DNA of 36,188 bases from GCA-2708415 sp964353185 (lineage in GTDB: Bacteria; Pseudomonadota; Alphaproteobacteria; Micavibrionales; Micavibrionaceae): NCBI GenBank assembly GCA_964353185.1, contig CAYGUV010000015.1:1-36188 (forward strand), given 5' to 3'. The notes under the pieces are model-generated. The model ran no database searches. It was not told the DNA's origin and worked only from the letters and a program-made list of their open reading frames with translations. Below are positions 16,610 through 25,137 of this stretch, in pieces (positions within the stretch are counted from its first letter, which is position 1; each line of letters starts with the position of its first letter). Position numbers and translations under genes: made by a program.

Positions 16610-17467
16610 ATGATAGATGGTTTTAAGATGATTTTTTCTAAAAAAGTTCTGATGCAAAATATGGTTTTGTGCTGCGTTGTTATTGCGCTTCCGGTATCTG
16701 CGATGGCGGGCTTTGAATGGAGCCCCGCGCCAGCCCAATCATCTGTCGCCCCTTCGAGGGAAGCGGTTTCTAATCCACCGATGGAGTATGATACGCGCAC
16801 TGTTGCGGCAGTGCCTCGTGCCCCCGTAATTTCTGAGCCGTTGGCACCAATTCAAGATATGATTTCTGGGCCAAGTGTTGTTTCAGCGCCAATGCCACAA
16901 ATGGAAAATAAGCCTGTGCGTCAAGCTGGCGGCCTTTATATTGATCCGTATCCGTTGCGCGGGGAACGCGCGGGAAATATAGTTGATGCCTCTACTATGG
17001 ATCAAGCATTGGTTGAAAAATCAGGCAGTTTGAATCCTGTTCAATTAGGCGGTGGAATGACCACTGGTGTTAATAATAAACGCCGCGCTGTTTCATCTAT
17101 GCCGCGTGTAAACGGAGGAAAATCAATCGCTGCAATTGATACGCAATCTTTAACGCCATTTATTGGGGATGAGCCCGCGCCACTTCCTGGTTATGGTTTA
17201 GGCCGGGTGGAGCGTGACGATTCTATGCGTCAATATGCGCAAGCGGTTGGTTTTGGTAAAGGTTTGCCTTTGGCTTTGGCGATTTCGCAATTGGTGCCAT
17301 CTGATTTTACCCATCGTTTTGATGGTGATATTGATGCGTCCGCCATGGTCGATTGGGAAGGGGGCAAGCCGTGGAATGTGGTCTTGAACGACATGCTGCG
17401 CCCGCAAAACATGACAGCCGAAATTGAAGGTAATGTTGTCGTGATCAAAAATACGGCGAAGATTTAA
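16610..17467 (+). CDS. Exported protein with TcpQ/secretin-N-like C-terminal domain
   Basis: A 285-residue protein with a type I signal peptide (hydrophobic core MVLCCVVIALPVSAMAG, cleavage after AMA). ATG 16628 is an in-frame alternative start. Residues 35-205 are Pro/Ala/Ser/Val-rich and look disordered. The last 75 residues form a compact domain with GFGKGLPLALAISQLVPSD, VDWEGGKPWNVVLNDML and EGNVVVIKN, a pattern like the C-terminal domain of TcpQ/PilL and secretin N-domains, where it contacts an outer-membrane ring. It follows icmT and ends in a terminator, so it is probably the last gene of the dotDCB-icmT unit. A role in the outer-membrane core complex is inference. Confidence 0.72.
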   Translation: MIDGFKMIFSKKVLMQNMVLCCVVIALPVSAMAGFEWSPAPAQSSVAPSREAVSNPPMEYDTRTVAAVPRAPVISEPLAPIQDMISGPSVVSAPMPQMENKPVRQAGGLYIDPYPLRGERAGNIVDASTMDQALVEKSGSLNPVQLGGGMTTGVNNKRRAVSSMPRVNGGKSIAAIDTQSLTPFIGDEPAPLPGYGLGRVERDDSMRQYAQAVGFGKGLPLALAISQLVPSDFTHRFDGDIDASAMVDWEGGKPWNVVLNDMLRPQNMTAEIEGNVVVIKNTAKI

Positions 17468-17498
17468 ATAATATATTAATCGCCGTAATTTCTTTTTT
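17453..17498 (+). terminator. Rho-independent terminator closing the dotDCB-icmT unit
   Basis: ACGGCGA (17453-17459, inside the 3' end of the gene) pairs with TCGCCGT (17480-17486) and is followed by AATTTCTTTTTT. It separates this unit from the convergent flgL. Confidence 0.65.
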
Positions 17499-17510
17499 AT
17501 AAACCCACTA

Positions 17511-18635
17511 TTACTGCAAGAAGTTAACCAATGTTAGGTTACTTATAAGTGCGGTGACGCTGAACGAAGCTTCGAGCGTGGTTTGCGCTTGCTGAATTTT
17601 TGCAACAGTTTCTGTTAAATCAACATCTTCGGCATCGGAAATTACACTTTGTAGGGCGTTCGATTGAAATCTATATTGCTCTTCAATAATTTGAGTTTGC
17701 GCTTGGGTTAATGACAAACGATATTCTTCACGGTCCAACTTATCAATGGCACGTGCAATGGTTGCCCCTAAATCATTAATAACCGCATAGAAGTTATCTT
17801 GCTTTTCCTGTGGTGGGAAAGGTGCCGTTTCAAGTGCGGTTAAATCACCAATAGGAGTGTTCAAAGCGCCTGGTGCATATTCAGGCGGCGGTAAATCTTT
17901 GAGAACGCCAATCGCCAAAAGCAATTCTTTCATGCCTTCATCGTTGGCCAATAAGGTGTAGTCGAAGTCTGAATTTTCATCAACACGAACACGCACTTGA
18001 CCTGTTGTCCCACTAACGAGGGAATCAGAATATCCGAGAATTTTTTCATTCACACCTTGATAGGCGTCAATAAATTGTTCGGTTGTGATGGTGCCTGCGC
18101 CCCATTCCCCAATGAATCCAGATTGTTCCAAAGGTGTTGTTAAATCATCATCATCCAAACGGAACGTACCTAAAAACGATGAGAATAAGCCATTATCATC
18201 AACAGGTCTAACGGAGGAGTCAGACCCTGCGAATAAGAAGCGATCCCCATCTTTCGTGTTCATAAGGTCAATAATATAATCATAGACATCATTGGCCAAT
18301 TCTTTGGTTGTTTCAAAGTCTGGATAGTCACCCCCTTGTGGGGCGCTGGTGATGCCATTTAGCAGGTTATTGGCTTGCGCTTTTATTTGTTGCAGGCTGC
18401 CTGTCATTAATTCAATGCGGCGATCGGCATTTTGAATATTGGTTGTATATTGATCCAACTTATTAAAATTTGCGCGCGCCCGTTGGGAGCGAAGCACATC
18501 TTCACCAAGCCCTGCGAATTTTTGGGTTTTTTTACCAGTTGCAATTTGGGTGGAAAAGCCATTTAGTGAAACTTGTTGAGATTTCAACAGCTCAATTTGG
18601 CTTAACGCTTGTCCTAAATTTGAAATACCTGTCAT
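17511..18635 (-). CDS. flgL: Flagellar hook-filament junction protein FlgL (HAP3)
   Basis: FlgL is the second junction protein between hook and flagellin filament. The 374-residue protein has the flagellin-like N-terminal D0/D1 helix (GQALSQIELLKSQQVSLNGF, then TGKKTQKFAGLG), a variable middle with DRFLFAGSDSSVRP, and the matching C-terminal helix (ESALQSVISDAEDVDLTETV-like SDAEDVDLTETVAKIQQAQ) ending close to the chain end, as needed for polymerisation. It follows flgK by 43 bases. It is convergent with the type IVB unit. Confidence 0.93.
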   Translation of the reverse strand: MTGISNLGQALSQIELLKSQQVSLNGFSTQIATGKKTQKFAGLGEDVLRSQRARANFNKLDQYTTNIQNADRRIELMTGSLQQIKAQANNLLNGITSAPQGGDYPDFETTKELANDVYDYIIDLMNTKDGDRFLFAGSDSSVRPVDDNGLFSSFLGTFRLDDDDLTTPLEQSGFIGEWGAGTITTEQFIDAYQGVNEKILGYSDSLVSGTTGQVRVRVDENSDFDYTLLANDEGMKELLLAIGVLKDLPPPEYAPGALNTPIGDLTALETAPFPPQEKQDNFYAVINDLGATIARAIDKLDREEYRLSLTQAQTQIIEEQYRFQSNALQSVISDAEDVDLTETVAKIQQAQTTLEASFSVTALISNLTLVNFLQ

Positions 18636-18678
18636 GATAATGGGCGCTCCTTTAAACGCGTCTTAAAAAAATAATGTC

Positions 18679-21159
18679 TTAACGAAATGCATTAAGAAGT
18701 TCTTGAAACATTTCATCTGCGGCCGTAACAGCACGGGCCGCAGCCGCATATGCAGTTTGAACCACGATTAAGTTTGACATCTCTTCGTCAATATTGACGC
18801 CAGAGTCATTGCTAAATTCACTTTGTAAAATATTACGTAGGGTGCTTTCATTTTCAAACGCACTTTGTGCCTGAAGATAATCTTGTGATGTCTCATCAAT
18901 AATTTTTTGGGCGTAATCAAGCAGGTTTGTCGCGCTAAAGATTCCTGTAGAAATAGCGGCGTTTGGCCCCAAGTTACGATTTCTTATATTTGTGAAACTG
19001 TTCGACCCTGCTGAGATTTCAGACGCATAGGGAACATCTGTAATAGGTGAATTTTCAACAGTAGGCAAACCTGCGTTAAAGCTGCCGAAAATTGCGCTTA
19101 TGATGTTGATGTTATCAGGTACGCCTGATGTCGCGCCCAATGTGGCAAACGGGCCGCCAATGATATTTAACTCTCCACCATATAGCGGGGCAGAAACAGC
19201 GGGGCCAAAGTTTGAATCATCAATTCCAGGGCGCAAAGATAAAAATCCAGTAATGAGATCTACTTCTACAAATAAGCCTGGCACGCCTTCTTGGGTGGTT
19301 GAGTTATATGTAAGTTTTGTTTCCAAATCGACAATCGTGTCGTCTGGATCAATTGTGATGGTATAGGCGGGGTCGTTGCCCACTTGCACAGTAAAGCTAG
19401 GGTCTTCTGTAATAAATGTCCCTTGTTGAATACCAAGGGCGGCCATGGCATCAGCGCCCATCGGGTTTGCGCCTGATGTGTCAAATGGCGGCGTGATTGG
19501 CGGCGTAAAGCCACTGCCGTCGATAGTGATATTACCACGGCTTTCGAAAACTAATTGACCGTAGTTATTAATACTGACGGCGGCTTGATCAGGGGTTAGA
19601 CCTTCGGCGCCAATTTGCGCGTTTATTTCAGCGACTAGTTGATCAGCTACATTGGCACCCGGTTGTAAGGCGGCCAAGCTCAGGTCGATTGTAATGGTGG
19701 TGGGGCCAAAGGCGGCTGCACCGCGCGCTTCTTCAAAGGTCACTTGGAAGGTGTCATTATCAGGATAGCCTGGGAAAAATTCATCAAAAGAATTGATTAG
19801 TTGTGTTTCATCAAATGTAAGCGGATCGCCATCATCAATTTGTGTGAAAGATGTAAAATCGATACCCGTGACAACTTGGTTCACAGAAGTGAGCCCTAAA
19901 TAAGTAGAAAGAGGCGTGTTTGCGCCAGCATCGGTTAGGTCAATGGATCCTACTGCTTCTTGGTAATTGACGTCACCAAAGGCGCTTTCAAGGACTCGTT
20001 TAATGACAGAATTATCGCCCGTTGGAATATTGACATCAGACACATATGTTCCGCGCTGTAAAATGCTGGGGTCATTCACAATTCTGGTATTGACCTGCAT
20101 CGTCCTTGCAAAATCAACATAAGGAACGGGTATAGGCGGATCCGCGGTTGGATCAGGCGCGGTATTTAATGGCACATTGCCGTCTGGGTCTGTGAAAAGT
20201 CTTAGGCCTTGTAAATCCATGCGGTGGGCCACTTGATAGGCCAGCTCATCAAGTTGGGCATGATAGGAAGGCAGTACCTCATCACGCAGTGCGATTAACC
20301 CGCCGAGGCGTCCGCCAATTTTACCTTCGGTTAGATCAGTACGTGTTTCGTTTGTGTTTGTTGTGCTGACCAAGATTAATCCACTAACGCTATCTGGATA
20401 GAATTGTTGTGCAGAAAGGGGATTGCTTTCTAATTCAAAACGCTGCGCTACATCGCCGGCTAATTCTTGACCTTCGCGGGTTTGAACGACAAGAACGCCA
20501 TCACCACGTTCAAAAAATGTAATATCAATTTCTTCGGTTAATGCTTTGATCGCGATATCACGTTGGTCCTGCAGACCTGCAACAGAATTACCAAAGCGTT
20601 CCGCGCCACGGATATTGATGTTGATGTTGGTAATTTCTGCGAGCAGGTTGTTAACATTGTTAATGGAGCTTTGTAAGTCGCCTTGCGTATCATTGCGCAA
20701 AGTGGTGAGCAAGGTGGCATAGTCATTAAATTTATCAGCCACAATACCCGCATCATAAACAGTTTGTTCCAACTGGTTGGTATCATCGGGAATATCAGAA
20801 AGGGCGGAAAAAGAATCGCGTAATTCAGCAATCTTTGATGCGATAGAGAATTCTCTATCAGGCGGCCCATTAAAGCTTTGAATTTGTTCAAGGTAGCTGA
20901 TTTGGACATCTTGGGCGGAAGAGGCGCTAATTTGTGTCCAAAGGTCACGTTGCAGGTTCATGTCCACTTGGCGGATGACTGTTTCGGTTAATACACCCAC
21001 TGTTTGGCCTGATCCGCGCAAAACTTGCGTAGATTGAGGCAATATTTGCCTGTTATAGCCTTCGGTCGTGGCATTACTGACGTTGTTGGAAATAACGCTT
21101 AGCTGTTGTTGCGCCGCACGTAAACCAGTGATTGCAGTATTAAGTGCCTGAAAAGTCAT
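18679..21159 (-). CDS. flgK: Flagellar hook-associated protein FlgK (HAP1)
   Basis: FlgK is the first junction protein distal to the hook. ATG 21159 was chosen because AAGGAG lies ten bases upstream and the protein then starts with the family sequence FQALNTAITGLRAAQQQLS; a TTG-start extension of eight residues is unlikely. SVISNNVSNATTEGYNRQ (about residues 20-37) and the C-terminal helix with VVQTAYAAAARAVTAADEM and FQELLNAFR are diagnostic. At about 826 residues it is longer than the roughly 550 of E. coli, the excess being a Asp/Thr/Pro-rich, surface-exposed middle region (about 330-690), as seen in several Alphaproteobacteria. Confidence 0.94.
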   Translation of the reverse strand: MTFQALNTAITGLRAAQQQLSVISNNVSNATTEGYNRQILPQSTQVLRGSGQTVGVLTETVIRQVDMNLQRDLWTQISASSAQDVQISYLEQIQSFNGPPDREFSIASKIAELRDSFSALSDIPDDTNQLEQTVYDAGIVADKFNDYATLLTTLRNDTQGDLQSSINNVNNLLAEITNININIRGAERFGNSVAGLQDQRDIAIKALTEEIDITFFERGDGVLVVQTREGQELAGDVAQRFELESNPLSAQQFYPDSVSGLILVSTTNTNETRTDLTEGKIGGRLGGLIALRDEVLPSYHAQLDELAYQVAHRMDLQGLRLFTDPDGNVPLNTAPDPTADPPIPVPYVDFARTMQVNTRIVNDPSILQRGTYVSDVNIPTGDNSVIKRVLESAFGDVNYQEAVGSIDLTDAGANTPLSTYLGLTSVNQVVTGIDFTSFTQIDDGDPLTFDETQLINSFDEFFPGYPDNDTFQVTFEEARGAAAFGPTTITIDLSLAALQPGANVADQLVAEINAQIGAEGLTPDQAAVSINNYGQLVFESRGNITIDGSGFTPPITPPFDTSGANPMGADAMAALGIQQGTFITEDPSFTVQVGNDPAYTITIDPDDTIVDLETKLTYNSTTQEGVPGLFVEVDLITGFLSLRPGIDDSNFGPAVSAPLYGGELNIIGGPFATLGATSGVPDNINIISAIFGSFNAGLPTVENSPITDVPYASEISAGSNSFTNIRNRNLGPNAAISTGIFSATNLLDYAQKIIDETSQDYLQAQSAFENESTLRNILQSEFSNDSGVNIDEEMSNLIVVQTAYAAAARAVTAADEMFQELLNAFR

Positions 21160-21296
21160 GCTTTTTTGCTCCTTCTTCGTCAAATCGCAAGCGATAAGAC
21201 TGTGTTAAAATCCGAATCTTATAATGAAGAAAAGGATTTAAATCTTTAATCTAAAAGGAAAATTGCAAGTATGATGCCAACACCCTGAAAGGGTGA

Positions 21297-23189
21297 TTAT
21301 TGACCAATATTATTTAAAATATCTCTTACTTGGCGAGGGTTTAAAGCTTGCGGAATGTCTTTGGATTCAAGTTCCATCTGCTTTTCACGCAATTTTAGCT
21401 CAAGCAGGATCGAGGTCAACATTTCACGACGTTTCAGGGCTTCGGTAATTTGCCAGTTTTGCATCGATTTAATGGCGGTCATGGCCGCGACCATTCTGCG
21501 GACATTGGCAGGCTTATCATATAGGTTTGATATGAATTCAGGGTGATAATAAATTTTACGGGTTAAAAATTCCATTTGGGCATAATGGCTTGGGTTTTCA
21601 CCAATCATATCATCGACCAAGTCGGCTTCGATGCCCATTTCAACCATCATAGAGCGTAAGAATGGGCCGATGTTGTCCGCCTCAGGCGAGCTGGCTGATT
21701 TTTCTGCCACGATAAAGGCTAAACTGTTTTGGGCCACACTGCGGATGGCAACCAAGGAGCGCATCTCAAGATATACCTCTACAAAACGGGTGAGTTCTGT
21801 TTTAGCAGAAACAATCGGTGGGAAACTGTTATGCATGAAAAGTTGATCCATAACCGCAAAGATGGTTGCTTCATCGGACGTTGTTTCATCGTCGAACAGA
21901 TCTACATCTAAAGTTAAAGGAGATGAGATTGAACGCGTATAGTCAATATCTGCATTGACCATGGCAGAAGCTATTTCGCCTGTGCAGAGCTCCGTGTTTT
22001 GACCTGCATTATCTGATGGCGTGCAGTAAGCAGATAGATATGTGCTTTCAATTGTTTCTTCATCAGTCGATAGGCCATAGGTAGATGCATCCCCTAGTTT
22101 GAGGGCGCGATCTATCATGGAGCGGGCAAGGGCGGCCTGCGTTACCGCGGCGCGGCGCTCACTTTGGCCGAGGCCACGGACGAATGTCCCGATGGTACAC
22201 ATTTGTTCGCTTGGCTGATATTTCTGATGCGCAAGGGCAGTTTTTTGTTGGATCAAACGCTGGGTTTCTAACTGATGTTTGGCATCAAAGAATGTTCCAA
22301 TAATTTGAACCTGTTGCATCATCGTGCTGACGATTTGGGCTGTCATTTTTTGTAAGGATTGCACCCAAAGATCTTTCAATGAGTCAAACCCAAGGTATAT
22401 ATTGTCGCCACTACCAATTGCAAATTGAAGCTGCGTATAAGTTAATGTTGGGGAAACAGTATATTCGTCTACTTCACCCGTAAATCCATAATCTGCTGGT
22501 GAACAATTACTTGGTATGGCTATTCCTCCATGCTCACAAACATAAGCAGATGTACATGTACCTAAATTATCACAATCGCCTCTTCCGTTTTTTAAAATAT
22601 CATCACATTCGTCAGTTCCTCCAAGGTGGAAAGCTGCGATTAAGCCAGACTCTGTCACTTTACATGATCCTGTTGATTGGTTCTTACGAATACCTGTGAT
22701 GGTGCGTCCACCATCAGCCAAAAGTGTTTGGCATGATGTTTTCGCACGTATAGTCTCTAAGTTGACCTGCATCAGACCATCCATAAGACATTCTTGTACG
22801 CTATGGCAGGCTTCTTGCAACAGAGGTTGACCAGAACAACTCGCTCTAGTCCCTCCACATTCGGGGTTTACATTTCGACAGGCACCCGCATTACAGCCTG
22901 GAAATTTATTTGTAATACTATTTTGGGTGTCGGCAATAAACTGGTATTTTCCGAGCGGAAAGCCGTATTTTGTACTTGGGCCAATCGCGGTATACCCACC
23001 AGAACCTGCAGATTCTGTTCGTTGAATAGAATCTTTAAGGGCGTTCCAATCACATTGCCCTCCACCTGTGCCACCCCCATCGGAGCCTGTTAAAACTGTT
23101 CCTTCTGGTTCAAACCCGTAAGTGGCGCTTATGAATGTGCCTGAAGCCAGAGAAAAAAGTAACAATACAGCAATAATATTTTTTATCAT
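21297..23189 (-). CDS. Paralog A: lysozyme-like domain fused to the FDAKHQLETQR core
   Basis: Last gene of the six-gene operon, 630 aa, unrecognised as a whole. A signal peptide (about 1-25) and a Gly-rich linker precede a Cys-rich domain (about 46-230, 14 Cys) that looks like a lysozyme fold: possible catalytic Glu59 in QRTESAGSGGY, YGFPLGKYQFI, QECLMDGLMQVN, and SGLIAAFHLGG. The family core starts near 265: MQQVQIIGTFFDAKHQLETQ (291-310), MCTIGT (330-335), AYCTP...LC, AIRSVAQNSLAFIVAE and GENPSHYAQMEFLTRK. It overlaps the preceding gene by four bases (ATGA). Peptidoglycan cleavage is inferred from the fold-like pattern only; binding without catalysis is possible. Confidence 0.78.
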   Translation of the reverse strand: MIKNIIAVLLLFSLASGTFISATYGFEPEGTVLTGSDGGGTGGGQCDWNALKDSIQRTESAGSGGYTAIGPSTKYGFPLGKYQFIADTQNSITNKFPGCNAGACRNVNPECGGTRASCSGQPLLQEACHSVQECLMDGLMQVNLETIRAKTSCQTLLADGGRTITGIRKNQSTGSCKVTESGLIAAFHLGGTDECDDILKNGRGDCDNLGTCTSAYVCEHGGIAIPSNCSPADYGFTGEVDEYTVSPTLTYTQLQFAIGSGDNIYLGFDSLKDLWVQSLQKMTAQIVSTMMQQVQIIGTFFDAKHQLETQRLIQQKTALAHQKYQPSEQMCTIGTFVRGLGQSERRAAVTQAALARSMIDRALKLGDASTYGLSTDEETIESTYLSAYCTPSDNAGQNTELCTGEIASAMVNADIDYTRSISSPLTLDVDLFDDETTSDEATIFAVMDQLFMHNSFPPIVSAKTELTRFVEVYLEMRSLVAIRSVAQNSLAFIVAEKSASSPEADNIGPFLRSMMVEMGIEADLVDDMIGENPSHYAQMEFLTRKIYYHPEFISNLYDKPANVRRMVAAMTAIKSMQNWQITEALKRREMLTSILLELKLREKQMELESKDIPQALNPRQVRDILNNIGQ

Positions 23190-23782
23190 GAAGCCACCCC
23201 GTCAGTCGTTGAGAGAGGGGTGTGACATATTTCAATATTATTATCGTTTAGCGTCAGGCAAATAATATTTGCGATTGAAAGAGAAGCCTTATCTGCCTCT
23301 AATGATATTTTACCAGACCAATCAACGGCTATTTTATCAAGCACTGAATATCCATCACGGGTTAAAGAAATTTTTGAGGCGGGTTTTAGTCCCTTGATTG
23401 AGATAACGTTGTTATGCGGGGCTAAATTAACGTCAATGACATTTTCATTTAATGGGTTTTGGATTGAATAATGAACGTCATACGCAATATTGGGAACATT
23501 AGTTTTGAATTTTTCAATACGCTGGTTTTGAGTAACTTCTTTTATATTGGCATCTAATACGAATTCAGTTTGATGAAACCCTATTTGATTAGACGTGTAT
23601 GTGATTTTAATCTGATCGATTTTTCCAGTGGCTTTATCAGCAAATTTATTTGTAAAGGCGAAAGATATTTGATTTTTGTTAAAGGCGTCAGAATTATCGT
23701 TAATCGGTAAAAATGACACGGCAATATATATCGCAGCAATGGCGATAATACTTACAATGGAAAGGGCGATCATTTTTTTCAT
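23186..23782 (-). CDS. Small anchored protein within the paralog operon
   Basis: Not recognised, 198 aa, and not a member of the paralog family. The N-terminus is a membrane anchor or signal (MIALSIVSIIAIAAIYIAVSF). The rest is strand-rich and polar, with a probable immunoglobulin-like or beta-sandwich pattern (QIKITYTSNQIGFHQTEFVL, then NVISIKGLKPASKISLTRDG), and two Cys near the end (IICLTL, EICHTP) that may pair. GGAGGT lies nine bases before the start, two bases after the stop of paralog B; the 3' end overlaps paralog A by four bases. The tight coupling says it works with the paralogs, perhaps as a membrane-attached partner. Confidence 0.72.
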   Translation of the reverse strand: MKKMIALSIVSIIAIAAIYIAVSFLPINDNSDAFNKNQISFAFTNKFADKATGKIDQIKITYTSNQIGFHQTEFVLDANIKEVTQNQRIEKFKTNVPNIAYDVHYSIQNPLNENVIDVNLAPHNNVISIKGLKPASKISLTRDGYSVLDKIAVDWSGKISLEADKASLSIANIICLTLNDNNIEICHTPLSTTDGVAS

Positions 23783-23784
23783 GC

Positions 23785-25134
23785 TTAATCGACCTCCGGT
23801 AAATCAAGAGTGTCGCCAGTCGTTTGTAAGCCTGCTGCCTCGTTTATATATTTATCTTCATATTGATCGACGAGGGTCTCAAGCGTTGCTGCCAAGTTTA
23901 GATTTTTTCGGGTGTGCGAGTCATAGGCATCTAAGCGTAATTTTAAATCAAGCGCCTGCATAGAAACAATTTTACGATCAACATTTTCAGGCGTGCTGTA
24001 AAGATCCGCATAAAAATTTGGGTTTTGATACATGGTATTTGTCAGGAATTTCATTTGCGTATAATAGCTAGGGCGCAGACCCAATATATTTTGTGCATCC
24101 TCCGCCGAAAGACCCATTTCTTTTAACACGGCCTCCATATAGGGCTGAACAGAGGCATCTGTTTGTGTGCGTTCGGCGACATAGGCGGCAAATGACGCCT
24201 GAGCGATACTGCGTTTGGCAAGTAACCCCCGCATTTTCATGTAAACTTCTACAACGCCAGGGACCGGATCTTCGGCCTGGGCGTTTTTAGAAAACTTACT
24301 TTCTGGGATAACGGGCAATACAGTGTGACCATAAAGATTTGCTTGCAAGGCCATCACATCCGCCTCATCAGCCGTAGCATCAGGCACAGTGAAATTAATA
24401 TTGAGGTTATTACGCTGGGCTAATGATGTGAAATCAATGTCTTTGAATGTTCGTTTTGAATCAGTTGCCTTACATGTATTAACCATGGATCCCCCTAATT
24501 CTTCGGGGTTACAATATACATTTAAATATTCATCAAAACGGGATCTGAGGTCACTGGTAACACCGCCGCCAGAAACGCCATCACCATTTAAGGATTGACG
24601 TTGCGAAGACCGCGCGGCAAGCGCCGAAAATGTAATATCCTTTTGACGTTCCGTATTGGCAAGAGAGCGCGTGACGGTTCCAAAAGTACACATGCCTTCA
24701 CCAACTTGGTATGCGCTGTGGGCTTCGGCTGTTAATGATTGAAGCAAACGTTGTGATTCCAATTGATGTTTTGCATCAAAGAGCGTGCCGATCATCATGG
24801 TTTGTTGAATTGATGTGGTTGTAATTTGTTCGGTCATAAGCATAAGCGCAGGCAGCATATGCGCCTCCCAAACATCTTTTACTAACCATGTCCGCTGTTC
24901 AATAAAGGCATCAGTCATGTATTGAATGGTGATAGGTGTTTGTTTATTTGATTCACATTCACAACCACCTTTGGAACAGTTCGTGATGAGAGGAGAGCAG
25001 AGTAAACATGTGGCGCCTCCCAAAAGACTGCCCAACGCATTACTTTGTTTTGTGAATGTCATTGAGGTCACGCCAAGGATGCTGAGGAATGATAAAGTCA
25101 AAAATAGATATCTATAGAAAGGACGTTTGATCAT
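23785..25134 (-). CDS. Paralog B: exported FDAKHQLE-core protein, short form
   Basis: Unrecognised, 449 aa. A signal segment (about 8-27) is followed directly by a cysteine cluster at residues 43, 46, 53, 58 and 60 (CLLCSPLITNC, then GGCEC). The family core begins near residue 70: RTWLVKDVWEAHMLPALMLM, then IGTLFDAKHQLESQR (115-129), AYQVGEGMCTFGT (Cys149), VYCNPEELGG with a later Cys, AKRSIAQASFAAYVAER and LRPSYYTQMKFLTN. The C-terminal third is helical, as in the other paralogs. It starts three bases after paralog C stops. The cell location is likely periplasm or surface. Confidence 0.75.
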   Translation of the reverse strand: MIKRPFYRYLFLTLSFLSILGVTSMTFTKQSNALGSLLGGATCLLCSPLITNCSKGGCECESNKQTPITIQYMTDAFIEQRTWLVKDVWEAHMLPALMLMTEQITTTSIQQTMMIGTLFDAKHQLESQRLLQSLTAEAHSAYQVGEGMCTFGTVTRSLANTERQKDITFSALAARSSQRQSLNGDGVSGGGVTSDLRSRFDEYLNVYCNPEELGGSMVNTCKATDSKRTFKDIDFTSLAQRNNLNINFTVPDATADEADVMALQANLYGHTVLPVIPESKFSKNAQAEDPVPGVVEVYMKMRGLLAKRSIAQASFAAYVAERTQTDASVQPYMEAVLKEMGLSAEDAQNILGLRPSYYTQMKFLTNTMYQNPNFYADLYSTPENVDRKIVSMQALDLKLRLDAYDSHTRKNLNLAATLETLVDQYEDKYINEAAGLQTTGDTLDLPEVD

Positions 25135-25137
25135 AAT

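Noticed and set aside
21281..21295. Hairpin CACCCT-GAA-AGGGTG after paralog A
   Set aside because: A clean 6-bp inverted repeat but no T run on the minus strand, so termination is not supported.
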